In this document: positions 44,693 through 55,996 of the stretch, in pieces
Numbering within the stretch: position 1 is the first letter of the stretch
Layout of the letters: the number at the start of each line of letters is the position of its first letter
Origin: Melastoma dodecandrum
Taxonomy: Eukaryota > Streptophyta > Magnoliopsida > Myrtales > Melastomataceae
NCBI GenBank assembly: GCA_029817715.1
Contig: JARUPY010000474.1
Span: 9,300,001-9,364,000 of the forward strand
Direction of reading: 5' to 3'
DNA length: 64,000 bases
Program-made: the position numbers and the translations under genes
Notes under the pieces: generated by a model
The model's input: the letters and a program-made list of their open reading frames with translations, nothing else
Databases searched by the model: none
What the model was told of the DNA's origin: nothing

Positions 44693-46102
44693 CTACTGGG
44701 TGAAGGAGCTGAGAGCTTCCTTGAAATGGGAGGCAAACCTGCGGAGGCTGTCCCGTGGTAAGACCACCCCCGCCTCAATCCCTCCCTTGAAGTTTCTGCT
44801 CTCCATCAATGAGATGGCCTTCCTCCTCGACATGTCAATGGATAAGTCCTCTATCTTGACGGGTCTTCCCCATCCAAAGTCCACATCATAGAGCGCCACC
44901 TTGGGTGACCCCACCATTATCACATGCTCTTCCGCATCCCAGAACAACTTCCAGTCTGATATCCACGTCTTTGCCTCCCCCAACGCATCTTTGTCCAGCT
45001 TCTTTATTGTTGCCCCAATCTCCCGCGCTGCTACAATAGTCCCGTCATCACCTAGAAGCTCCCAGCTTATTGCCTTTGCCCTTCCGAAGCCTACAAAGTT
45101 CCCCACATAGGTTTGCGGAACAGAGTACTCCATCCGGGTGTTCCCGCCCGCTATGAATCCGAAGTAGACAGGCCGATTATCCCCATTGGCGTCCCCCGCT
45201 AAAGCGGGCAAAAAATGAGTCCTCACCCATGCCACCCACAGAAGGGTGCAGGCTAGGACGTAAGGAGACAGATGAATTGGGTGGGGCTGCCCCATAGAGT
45301 CGCACCGGGCAATTATCCCCCGCTTAATATCCGCCATATCTGTCTGGGTCACCAAAAAGGTAGCCCTCTGCAAATCAAACCCTGATGGTAATGCGGCCAG
45401 ACCAATGGGCCATTCCCCATCTGTGGCTTGGCGCCACATCTCCAGCTCATGTAGAAATGTGGACTCAAGGCCCCCTGGGTCAGAGATGGCTGTCCTATCA
45501 AGGCAGGGCCAGGGCGGAGGAAGAGTCAAGGTTGGGAGTCCTGATAACTGACTCCTGCAGAGGGCTGACCAGGCCCTGAGGAAGTGGTCAAAGGTCCTGC
45601 CGTCCCCAACCACATGGTGGTAGGCGAGCCCGATGGAGAGGCCGGCAGAGCCAGGGAAGAGAGTCACCTGGATGGCCAGCAGGGGAAGAGGGAGATGCAT
45701 GGCAGAGGCAGGGAAACTGGGGACGAGGCACTCGAAGTCGCGGGCATCCCTGGGGTGGGAGGTGGAGAGGTAGTGAAAGTCAGAGGAGGACTCAGCAACG
45801 GTGAGGAGTACCCGGTCAACTGGGGAGAAGAGGATGGAAGGCCTCGGGGAGAGGGAGAGTTGGCCGGAGAAAGGGGAGAAAGGAAGGAGGCAGAGGGAGA
45901 GGGACCTCTTGAGGGCTGGGAGTTCTGCCGAGAGGAAGTTAGGAAGAGAGTGGGGGTAGTGGAAGAGGAAGAGTGGCTGCGATGGTGGGAAGAAGAGCCA
46001 GGGCAAGTCCAGGAAACTCAGGGAGAGGGCACGCTCAGTAGTCTCCTGGTGGACGGTTGTTGGCAACCTCACCTCGTACTCCTCCACTATCTTCACCTCC
46101 AT
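44693..46102 (-). CDS. BAHD acyltransferase, phenolic/anthocyanin glucoside malonyltransferase-like
   Basis: A single uninterrupted 469-aa ORF, the usual length of the family. BAHD enzymes move an acyl group from acyl-CoA to alcohols or amines in the cytosol. The catalytic HxxxD motif is H163-VVG-D167 (HHVVGDG) and the structural DFGWG motif is at 408-412. At 332-336 it has YVGNF where malonyl-type members have YFGNC. Absence of introns and the FDLPW-like N-terminal region (SLSFLDLPWLFF) place it in the anthocyanin/phenolic-glucoside acyltransferase clade; the acyl donor and acceptor cannot be told. There is no signal peptide. It is the only intact host gene here, lying between a solo LTR and TE debris. 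GC content is much above its surroundings. Confidence 0.92.
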   Translation of the reverse strand: MEVKIVEEYEVRLPTTVHQETTERALSLSFLDLPWLFFPPSQPLFLFHYPHSLPNFLSAELPALKRSLSLCLLPFSPFSGQLSLSPRPSILFSPVDRVLLTVAESSSDFHYLSTSHPRDARDFECLVPSFPASAMHLPLPLLAIQVTLFPGSAGLSIGLAYHHVVGDGRTFDHFLRAWSALCRSQLSGLPTLTLPPPWPCLDRTAISDPGGLESTFLHELEMWRQATDGEWPIGLAALPSGFDLQRATFLVTQTDMADIKRGIIARCDSMGQPHPIHLSPYVLACTLLWVAWVRTHFLPALAGDANGDNRPVYFGFIAGGNTRMEYSVPQTYVGNFVGFGRAKAISWELLGDDGTIVAAREIGATIKKLDKDALGEAKTWISDWKLFWDAEEHVIMVGSPKVALYDVDFGWGRPVKIEDLSIDMSRRKAISLMESRNFKGGIEAGVVLPRDSLRRFASHFKEALSSFTQ

Positions 46103-46175
46103 CTCACACTTTTTGTTCCCTGCACCCTCCCACTCACTCCTCCTCCTCCCAAAAGTCTTGGGGACTGGCTTATGG

Positions 46176-46182
46176 ATTTATA
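46176..46182 (-). promoter_or_regulatory. TATA box of the BAHD gene
   Basis: On the minus strand TATAAAT lies about 74 bp upstream of the start codon at 46102. A start site about 30 bp downstream would give a 5' UTR of some 45 bp. Supported by position and sequence only. Confidence 0.6.
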
Positions 46183-46189
46183 TCGCCAT

Positions 46190-48283
46190 CAATCAGCGGC
46201 TTGGCCATTACATCCCTGCTCCACATGCATTACATTACACAATCTAGTCGGTCCCAATAGAAAGGGCAATCATATAATGTGTTTTCGGTGGGTGAATGAA
46301 CATTCATTGCAAACATATAAGTGACATAGCCGATAAATTAGTCCTTTCACCTGCTAACTCAGTAAAGGAAGGCTCTCTAATTTCAATTTTCATATTGGGG
46401 GGAGAGTGCTTTATATTTTAAACTGGTCCAATGATTGCTACCAGAATGTCTACGTCTAACCGACTCGTCCAACGGTCCCCCTTTATTTATTTGTTTGGAT
46501 TCCAGCTGTAAAATTCATTCGGCAACCTCTGCGGGCAGGACTCTCCTAAACGTGTGGTCCGTCCTGAGTTGCAGGAGCACGTGATTGTAATATCTCATGT
46601 CGCAACAAAACGTGAGATAATCAACCACCGAAGCTTTCATGGTTAACAACAAGAGTAACTATCATAGGATGACAAAAGGTAAAACTTTGCCCGCATGATC
46701 ATTTATATCTCTGGCCATAGATGCTGTCGTCTGGGAGTGATCGATCATACCTCAAAGAACCCCGGGTGGAAACGACGGTGGTAAAGGTTTGAAAGAGGCA
46801 ATTGCCAACAACAAACCAAGGGGAGGGTTTGAAAACAATATAATGAAGAAAATGACATGGGCACTTCCGTATATCTATCTATCTCGACGAGGGCGTTCTT
46901 TTTTTTTTTTTTTTTTAGCTGTGTAGGAGGTGTGGGTAAGTACCGAATGTATGTTTGGGCGACTCCCACTAAAATTTATCGTGGTCCAACACAGAGGTTC
47001 TCCATCTTACGGGGAGAACTTTTACTTCCCCAGTGTGCAAAATAGCCAATAATAATTGACCGTACGGAATATAATTTTAATAACTATTTAAAGAAAAACT
47101 AATTATGAGACATGTACTTAAAAAAGGGAAAAGACCGACATGTTCAAGGGGCCAACAAAATTCGAAGGCGATGGGGACAAGGGGCCAACAAATGAGGGAA
47201 ATTATTTTAGGGCGGGGCAAGACAAGACATTACCGACATTCTTACCCTTAGGTTAGCCGCGGCAGGGATGGGACATTATGTTTTCCTGCCCTGTCTCCAG
47301 TAATATAATATAAAATTAGATTTTTAAATTTTATTTCTGAGTGTTTATAAAGCCTGTGAGACAGGGCAGAATACTTTAAGTCGATACGGGGGAGACTTGG
47401 GGCAGAGCGAGCAGAGTTGATGGACTATGAAGGGACGGACATGTGATTTTTAAGAGGCTTCCCTTTCTCAATCATTGTTAGTTGTGTGGTGTATTCGGGA
47501 CATTTTTTATTTACATGTACGGATCGGAAAGCTGAAAAAAATACTGCTTGGTTCATTTTCTTTTTGTGTTTCTATCAATTTTACAAAAAAAAAAAAGGTT
47601 TTGTGCTTTCAGGGAGCCATTGTTTCCGGACCTAAACAAAAAATTTTGAAGATAATATTATGGAATGAAGTTTTCTACCTTTTTTTTATTTTGTTTCCCT
47701 CCTATTCCGCGTGAAAACAAAACACAGGCCTCAGTTTTCGTATATACCAAACGTATTTGGCCAAATCCAATAAAATGTAGAACTAAAAAGTATATTTTGT
47801 TTAACTTTTCTACTTAGAAAAAGTTAAATAATATAACTGTTGTTACTTTTTCGAATTGTTATCCGTGTGGGTTTCGGGTTCCTAATGTTTCTAGATCTAA
47901 CCTTAGAACTCATAAGCGTGTACCATCGGCTACGTAAATTAGAACCCTCCCCGTTCTGGTAATGAAGCGCATGGAAGGGCCCTTGATACCGAGGCAGAGG
48001 TGCTTTTTATCTCTCAAGATTTTTGGACCACAAACAATTGAAAAGGATAGAAATTGTTTTTTATATATTATTTAACATCTGAATATATATATAAAAGCTA
48101 CTACTAAATTATAATCACTCATATTACATACAATCAATACATTTTTCTATAATTACATATACAATCAATTTTATATATTACGAAATCAATCACAATCAAT
48201 TTCATATATTACAAAATCAATCAATCACTCAATATCATAAATTATTCTCATCAATTATTTTTAATTTCTTTCATATCCCCTCA
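46190..48283. other. Intergenic AT-rich DNA
   Basis: It includes the distal BAHD upstream region, a poly-T run at about 46900-46917 and a poly-A run near 47585. Around 47160-47430 GC-rich words ('gggcggggcaag', 'gacagggcag') recur in both orientations and may be a decayed hAT-type MITE, but no ends could be fixed. Confidence 0.35.
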
Positions 48284-51200
48284 AGTTGTGCATGTAAATC
48301 TAACAAGCCTAATTTCGATGTTATCTAATTAAAAGAATCATTTCCAAGTGTTTTAGTAAAAATATCGACTAATTGTTTAAATTAATATATTTTGTGGAAA
48401 CTACACCTCATTGTATTTTTTCTAGCACATGATTACAATCAATTTCGATGTGCGTTGTTCGTGTGAGAAATTCACACAATCACAGAAATAACAAACAAAG
48501 AAAACAGCGGAAGACTAGATCGGTTACGCGGGTTTACGGTCACCGAGAAAGATCAAGGGAAAAGAAAACGTACCCGTATTCGCCACGTTCGCCATACCGT
48601 AAACCTGATGATTGTAGCCTGGCGGCGTAGATCTTCTTCCCCTTTTCCTTCCCGTACGGCTGCTCTCGATGGAGGAGGCCAAATGAAACAAACTAACGAT
48701 CTATATTTTCTGTCAGGGCGATTAACCCAGATATAAGGAAAACCTAAAGGATTTCCTTTATGAAATGTCAGTTTTGCCCCTTAGTTAAATAATTGTTTGA
48801 AGGACAGGGGAAGGGACCTATCCGTAATATACCGTAGCCTATGTCCTATCCATCAATGGACTATAGGTTATAAAATAGTCTACACCCAACCGTAAGCCAC
48901 ATTAGATAAACGAGATGCGCATATCCCAATGACTTAAGCGATTTAGTGGGATTTCATGCATTGTCTTTATGTCACAACCTGTTTTATAAAATATAGTTTT
49001 ATAAAGTAAAATAAAATAAATAAGAATAAATAAAAGAAAATTAAAATTAAACAATTAATGGAAGCCCAAAATCAGAAATTTCTAACAGGTCGTTCATGAA
49101 AAATAGGATTTGCAGCAATGTGCAATGCCATTTGATTATCTATCACAAAATAAATGAGTCGATTCAGTAATATGAACCTAAAAATCTTTTAATAATGATA
49201 TAAGACATTGAATATCGCTACATGTGATAGACATGATACGATACTCAGCTTTGCTCAGTGAATTAGAAATTGTATGTTGGTTCTTACTTCTTCAAAAAAA
49301 ATGAGACTGTACAAGAAAAATAAAATTACTTGTTATATGACGAGAATCTAGACATGATGCCCAATCAGAGTCACAAAATGTTTTGAGTTTTAAATTTCTA
49401 TTGCAAGGGAAAAAGAACCCTCGACCAAGATTATTTGATATATCGTAATATTCAATATCCAATATTAAGACGTTTTTTCGATGATTTGCTAGAAATTGAC
49501 GTAGTAAATTAACTAATAGGTGCACAATCATTATTGGATTATTTTAAATTAAGTTCCACACGTTGGATCCAAAAATATTTTAAAATGTTTAGAGCATATT
49601 GACATTGGGAAAGATACATTCTATTATTATTTCTTGATATTTTTTTACCTATGAAAATATTTTAGATTGTCAAGATATGTCATTACCAATTATTATGATA
49701 ATTTCTCGATAAATGATATGTCATTATCAATTATTATGATATCATCTACGCAAGCCCGCATCGCAACGTTAACATCAGTTTTTATATATAATAAAGAATA
49801 GTCTGAAAGAAAATGTTCAAAACCATATTTAATTAACATCTGTAGCAAATTTTCAAAACGTGAGGCTTGATTTAAGCCATAAATAGATTTTTTAAGCTTA
49901 CAAACCATGCTAGGTTTAACCGGGAGGTAATTTCATATAAACATCTTCATGTGGGTTTCTATGAAGAAATGCATTGTTTGCCTCTAGTTGGATAAATAAC
50001 ACTTTGGTATAGTAGATATTGCTAACAATGTCCTTACAGTTATCATTTTTACTATCGGAGTAAAAGTTTTAGTAGTTTATACCTTTATTGTCGTGAATAA
50101 CATTTAGCAATTAAACGTGATTTATACCTTTTCACTGTACCATCTTATCTAAATTTAACTTTTTACCCATTTTCATTCGATGGGTTTAATATTCGAAGGT
50201 TGTTGGACAAGTGTCCATGTATTAATAAACTCTAAGGCATGAATTTCATTTTTGGTATTTTATAACTTAACTATTGCATGATGGCTTTAACAAGGAAACA
50301 AAATCCCCGTGAATTAAAATTGTCATAATTAACATTCGTGCTAATCGAACAAAAAAGTATTTATTTTTTCTTTGAGATCTTCATAATTCAGTTTGTACTG
50401 AAGATGACTCATGATCATTATTTTCGTTTCCAACATTGGTAATCAATATTTGGACAATTATTTTCCTTACCACCTGCACCAACCCCATACCACTTCAAAA
50501 TTCTTGGATATATCATGAATAGGCATCGAAATTACGACATCTTTACAGGAAACACTTTCATCTATTTCTATTTTTGTAAAATACAACATCCCTTACAAAT
50601 TATTTTCGTAAAATACAATGTCTCTTATATTTTTATTTTTTTTAGTAAATAAATTATATATTTTATACCCTTTATGATTTTATGCATATCCTAAAAATAT
50701 GCTAGGATGGGATCGAAAATCAAATTTTGTTTTATTTGGCATTGTTGGTTGAATAACATAAACAACCAAGTACCCGATGTTTCCTTTCTACGACCCATTC
50801 TGTTGTAGTGTGTGCACACAAGAAAATCTTTGTATAATTCAATTCTCACAGGAGTAATTTTGAATTTTTTTTGAGGTAAACTCAACTCTATTATCTTATT
50901 GGATTGCTTTTATATTCTTACAAAACTGAGTTTTTATAAAGTCAACAAAAGTTTTGATAATTAATATTGTTTGTGATTTAAAATTCATCAAGAATTTTCA
51001 TGTATATCGGCTTTTATCATCAACGAGTGAGAAAATATATTTCTCTATTTATGTTAGGGATTATCAATACATAATAAATTAAGATTTTCAAGACTAGTAA
51101 TAGAATTCCTTGAAAAATTAATTACAAAAGAAAACATTCGAAAAATTAACATTTGAAAAATTAACATTGAAAATCGAATAATTAAAAGATAATAATCTTT

Positions 51201-52105
51201 CATTAGAAGCATGCCCAAGTCGCTGATATCAAATAACATATGATTACATATTTTGATTAGGAAAGAAACGAATGCTCTGACGTGGGATGGAGAAATAAAG
51301 TTTTTTATTTTGCTTCCCCTGCCAATCACCTTGTTCGTCGAAAGTTCCTAAAATTTACAAATATCATGGGTAAAGTAAAAAACCCAATTTAAATATTTCA
51401 TTAATTTTTCAACATAAATAAGATTAAAATTATAATCATCTATCATGATCACATCATTTAAAAAATAGTTTATGTACAATTTATATGTCCCATGTTTATA
51501 AACTAATGAAATATTTCCATTTAATATATAAACTCTTTTAGATGTATCAAAAACTTTATTTCTTTTAAATTCTTATTTGATGATGACATATGGTTAGATG
51601 CACCGGTATTGATGATCCGTTCATTACTATGAGATATGCTTGTTAATGAATATTAAAACCCACCGGTGAGATTTGCAAAATCATTATCTATTTGAATGAT
51701 TTGGAGGATTTTGCTCATAATGTTCCTTAGTGAAATGTGGAGCGCGGGAATTGGGGGCATCGGAAAACTCATTTGATCCTCCATTAACCACCATAGTGAC
51801 AAAGTTGTTTGGGTTAACTGTGTGTGCACTTCTCGGAGGGCGAAAAACTGATTTTGTTTCGCAAAGATGATGTCTCAAGTATATCCACTCAAGAATAGCA
51901 TCTATCTCTAGTATGTCTCTGTTTTCTTTTTTCTTTGTTTCTGTAATTAGACTATTTTTTTCTCTATCTGCAATTACAGTTGAATTATCTGAAACACTCA
52001 TTATAGGTACAGAAACTTCACGTTGTTTTTTTTCTGGAAGGAGCATATTATATGTCTTATTTAGATTAGGCAATGGATTTTGAAAAGGAATCTACCCTCT
52101 CATAT
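48284..52105 (-). pseudogene. Ty1/copia retrotransposon relic C2, split by a solo LTR
   Basis: Minus-strand order: gag linker PLPNLNKTYNMLLPEKKQREV at 52100-52010, which is typical of copia gag; integrase end with frame-shifted HT.QQNG..ERK equivalents near 50830; then SIFLGYA.NHKGYKIYNL near 50690; RT with VCKLKKSIYGLNQASR (49908) and VDD (CVDD in place of YVDD); RNase H with CDSDWASCLDSRHITS (49400-49320) and DNQMALHIAANPIFHER (49140-49093). The reading continues as HIEIDC at 48455 after the inserted LTR. A purine-rich tract CTTGAGGGGATATGAAAG ends it at about 48284. Many stops. Confidence 0.82.
48462..49087. repeat. Solo LTR nested in copia relic C2
   Basis: It starts TGTGAGAAATTC and ends ATTTCTAACA, so the two ends form a short inverted repeat. 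It splits the RNase H coding sequence of C2 exactly between the HER and HIEIDC codons. Flanks GTTCG (48457-48461) and GGTCG (49088-49092) make a 5-bp duplication with one change. Length is 626 bp. Orientation and superfamily are not certain; a fragment of the same family is at 39365-39485. Confidence 0.82.
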
Positions 52106-52172
52106 TACATGATGAATTGGAAAACCTTTTTGCTTTAATAATAATAAGTGAGGGCTTTGTTTGCGCCACATC

Positions 52173-52410
52173 TAGGAGTGAGCATTCTAACTAGACTCAG
52201 TAATTCGAGTCCTTTCACCCCATTCGGAACTTCCAAATTTATTTTAACTCCGAGTCCGACTCCAATAGTAGATAAGTTCGAATTCCCGAGTTAAAAAATA
52301 ATTCAGACATGGAATTCGGATAATCCGAATTTTTCGAATTTAAAGCCTAAAAAAGTTAGTCCAAAATATTTCGAGCCCAATGCTTCAAAAGCTAGTCTAA
52401 AATTGCAAAT
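52173..52410. mobile_element. hAT-like MITE (238 bp)
   Basis: It begins TAGGAGTGAGCATTC, a typical hAT terminus, and is flanked by GCCACATC (52165-52172) and GCCACATA (52411-52418), an 8-bp duplication with one mismatch as hAT elements make. The right terminus (TAGTCTAAAATTGCAAA) is only weakly complementary to the left, so the right border is less secure. No coding sequence. Confidence 0.5.
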
Positions 52411-52456
52411 GCCACATAAGAGTAATAGCAATCCCCTCATGATAAAAGGGTCACAA

Positions 52457-52475
52457 CTAGGGTGAGCAAAATATC
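52457..52475. other. hAT terminal sequence, 3' side of the transposase relic
   Basis: CTAGGGTGAGCAAAATATC resembles the terminal inverted repeat of many plant hAT elements and lies about 240 bp from the transposase C-terminus. The partner terminus was not found before the T2 LTR at 54963. Confidence 0.45.
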
Positions 52476-52659
52476 TGAAATCTTAAATACGAGTTCGAAA
52501 TCTGATAAAAAAGAAGAATTGGACATGCTTGAAAACGTCTTGTATAAGATTTCATTCTTGGATTCTTCATTCTTCATATCCATTTTCTCAAAATCTACAA
52601 TTCAAATTTAGTAATGTTAATACACCAAAACAATACCAAAGCTTTAACTTTTGACATAA

Positions 52660-54737
52660 CAAATATAACAAAAAATATCAACATTCCCATCTTCAAGTTG
52701 CTAAATATTTCTTGTATCTTCTCCAATACTAATAGGTGAATAAGAATCTCGAAGCCAATCTTGAGTGCATAAAAGAGATTCAACCATTTTAGGAGATAAT
52801 GAACTTCGAAATGAATCAAGCACTCGACCTTTAATAGTAAATGAAAACTTTGAAACATCAGTAGATATTGGAACTGATAAAATATCTCGAGCCATTCGGC
52901 TGAGAATGGGAAGTGATAACTCAACACTTTCCACCGTGCTAAAATGTCAAATGAATCGGTATCGTCCTCTAAATCCTCAGCCAAATACTTATTCAACATT
53001 GACTTGTTACTTTCACCATCTATTCGTTCTGCCATCTTAAAGCGATATCTTCTTCGTTTTATCATGTTCTCATCAGAGTCATCATCATCATCATCAACAA
53101 CAACATCATCAGCTAGTTAACTATTAGCTACTCATGATGTCTGACTTGAGAATGAGATGATGCAAACATGCATTTGCAGTAATTGTACAGTTCATAATGT
53201 GCACTCCTCACATTTTCAAATAGTTGCTCACCATTTTTAGTTTCATACATGTCTATCAAAGTAAATCTCAAAAACTTCAACTTTTGTCTCGGGTCAATAA
53301 CTACAACAAAGTATAACAACATGTTCATTTTTCCAAAAGCATCCAATATTTGTCATATTTTGCTGCCATTTGTGATGCCACCATAGGCAAATCTATATCA
53401 CTACTCTCTTTCCATCTTCTAAAAAGAGCATAAAGATTTTCAATATCATGAAAGATTGAATGAGCACTCAGGCTTAGATCCAGATACCTTCAAAGTCAAG
53501 TTGTAAAATCTCCTCAAAATGTTTACCAACCTTTTCACAATCTCATAATCCTCATGAGTAAGCAACACTTCTCTTCCATGATAATATTTAAGATCAAACT
53601 TCATCAAATGATCCAATTGCTCATATCACACAAAAGCCTTTTATAACTTTTGAGCTCCATCCAAAATCTTGTAAGTAGAATTCCATCTAGTGGGTACATC
53701 CAAACTCAGCCAACCTTTGTAAGACAGATCATCCATACTCACAGCTTTTTTGAATAAAGCATACCACTCACATGAATTTTTTATGGATTTCATAAAAACT
53801 CGAATTCTTCTAATGGCATCAAACACGTCATTCTTACTCATGCCATCGGTATCAATAAGGTTTAATATGTGAGTGACACACCTAATGTGAGTGTACTTCC
53901 CTTCTAAAATAAGCTTGCTTTTATGCTTATCTCTCAAATAATTCACAACAACTTCATTGGCACTTACATTATCTATCGTCACTACAAACAAATTATCAAT
54001 CTCCCAATCACGAAAACACATTTTCAATGCCACCCCAATATCGTTTCCTTTATGAAAAAAAAAATAGGAACAAAGCTCAACAACTTTTATTGGAGATTCC
54101 AGTCCTCATCAATAAAATGAATTGTCACGCACATGTTGTTCATCTTGAAATAGATGTCCAAGTATCAATAGTGATGAGAACCCTTTTGAGAAGACTTTCT
54201 AAATATGCTTGCAACTTAACTTCTTGTTGGTAAACATTTGAAAACAATCTCGTTGAATGGTCCAACAAGATGAAATGCGAAACTTCGGACATGCAACTTC
54301 TATGAACGATTTAAACCCTAAACCCATGACAAACTTGAACGGTAATTCATCCAATATTATCATCTTTGCCAAAGCTTTTCTTACGGCCTCATAATCAAAC
54401 TTATATGTGCCTAAAAATTTCTCACTAGTTGTAAAGCTCAAACGAACCAATTCTAGTTGCTTACCATCCGAAGAAGCTCTCCCTCAACAACTAGTTAAAT
54501 GATTTCTCAAAGTGGCAGTTCCATTTTGGGACCTTACTCGAATTTCCTTATGACAATTGTGACATCTTGCCATGACTTGATCATCTTTAAAATATCCGTC
54601 GACATGCTTCAGTGCACTGATCTTACCTGAATTAAGTTTCTTTTCTTTGTAGGAGAAGAACTCCCCGAAGTAATCGATTCAATAAGAGTGCTAACCAAGT
54701 CTGCATCATTTTGTGAAGAAACATTTGCTCTCTCCAT
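52660..54737 (-). pseudogene. hAT transposase pseudogene, BED-finger type
   Basis: Likely start ATG at 54737 (MERANVSSQNDADLVSTL). Blocks in order: a BED-type zinc finger with CHNCHKEI and a following LRNHLTSC (54570-54490); the ALAKMIILDELPFKFV region (54450-54199); catalytic-domain blocks FVVTIDNVSANE, HIRCVTHILNLI and SLDVPTRWNSTYKILD (54033-53641); MNMLLYFVVVIDPRQKLKFL (53346-53128); and the dimerisation region LPILSRMARDILSVPIS...MVESLLCTQDW (52934-52701). These fit plant hAT transposases of the RICESLEEPER/DAYSLEEPER kind. Frame breaks between blocks make it inactive. Confidence 0.87.
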
Positions 54738-54962
54738 AGCAAAATCCTAAAATAGTAAGCGTTCGGACCGGCCTTCGATAACAATGTTCAGATCCTAAAA
54801 TGTGGGGTGGGATAGAGCAGAGCTGACAAAATCAATTTTCACAAAGCCAACCGTTGAAAACTTAGTCCAATGCACAACACTTCCTAAAAAGCTGAACAAC
54901 TACAAACACCAAATCGAGATTCACTCAATCTCAAGGCCACGTTGGAAGTATTTGGCACTAAG

Positions 54963-55838
54963 TGTTCGTGTCGGAAATGGATCACGTTGGAAGTATTTGG
55001 CACGAATGCTCACAGGGATTCGGATGTGGTCGCCAGTAATGAAAACAGATGAATTGCATTAACAAATGATGTCGGACAATGTGTTACAAATAGATAAAAA
55101 AGCTTACAGCCATGAAAAACAAAAAGAGTGATGATGCGGATGGTGGTGACGCCATACACTTGCTGCTGGCGCCTTGAGCTTACAGATTGTGGTGGAGTCT
55201 GGTCTTTGGTTATGTGTTGGATGAGGATGGACGAAGGTGAAGGTGGATTTGGAAACGGAAGGCCCTAGGAGAAACACCCTGGTGATGGAATGAAGACGGA
55301 ATTGGGTACCGAGGGCCCTCGAGCAACACCCTGGTGATGGAATGAAGGCGAAATTGGGTACCAAGGGCCCTAAGAACAACACCCAGGTGGTGGAAAGGAG
55401 ACCAAGAGGGACGAACTCACCCTGGTTGGGAACTAGACACCGAAGGATTAAAAACCGAGAGCTGTAACAATCAATGCACTTTTTGGCCTTAGATGATTGT
55501 GTATCTTTGTTTAGAAAAGATCTTTCCCTTTTATACTGAATCTAACTGCACTCAAAATGTGTGCCACGTTCCAGGTTTTTTCTCCACCAGAATATCATTT
55601 CAGATCGTGGTCTTCCCAACTAATTTCCCATAATCTTGAATTGATTTGATCCTTGTAGACTTGGGCGTCGTCTATTAACTTGACCTCTTCTAGACTTGCC
55701 AGCTATTACTGCCCTTAGACTTATTTCCCACAGATTTGATATGGGCTCATATCCTCTGTTTACTTCTGCGGGCTAACATAATGTGTTTCCGTACGGGTCA
55801 TAATTAAATTAGGCCCAAGATTTTCTGTCATGTCAACA
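54963..55838 (-). repeat. 3' LTR of T2
   Basis: On the plus strand it starts TGTTCGTG and ends TGTCAACA, as in T1. The first 60 bp align with T1 (GGAAGTATTTGGCACGAATGC versus the T1 equivalent at 14720). It holds a degenerate 58-bp tandem repeat at about 55262-55410 (units with GGTGATGGAATGAAG and ATTGGGTACC), different from the T1 minisatellite. Length is 876 bp. The phrase CACGTTGGAAGTATTTGGCAC also occurs just outside, at 54938-54958. Confidence 0.82.
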
Positions 55839-55842
55839 TAAG

Positions 55843-55852
55843 CCCCCTTTTT
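55843..55852 (-). promoter_or_regulatory. Polypurine tract of T2
   Basis: CCCCCTTTTT on the plus strand, four bases after the LTR; on the minus strand five A then five G. Same place as the T1 tract. Confidence 0.75.
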
Positions 55853-55996
55853 GCTGAGGTGACATATGTCCCTGATCACCTATCAGGTTTAAATTTCGAC
55901 ATGAAGCCTCAGACCCTTCACATCTCCCTTTGCCAAAGCTTTCCTCCTCCTATTTGCTTCTTGTCAAACCCTCGCTAGAGAAATCCCTCATTCACC

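Noticed and set aside
45584..46324. 246-codon plus-strand ORF opposite the BAHD gene
   Set aside because: It is the shadow of the real gene; Gly/Glu-rich translation with no domain.
46900..46917. Poly-T run as a retrogene or SINE tail
   Set aside because: No body with a pol III box or target duplications was found.
49088..52105. Complete copia element with the LTR at 48462-49087 as its own LTR
   Set aside because: The RNase H coding sequence continues on the far side of that LTR, which has its own 5-bp duplication, so it is a later insertion.
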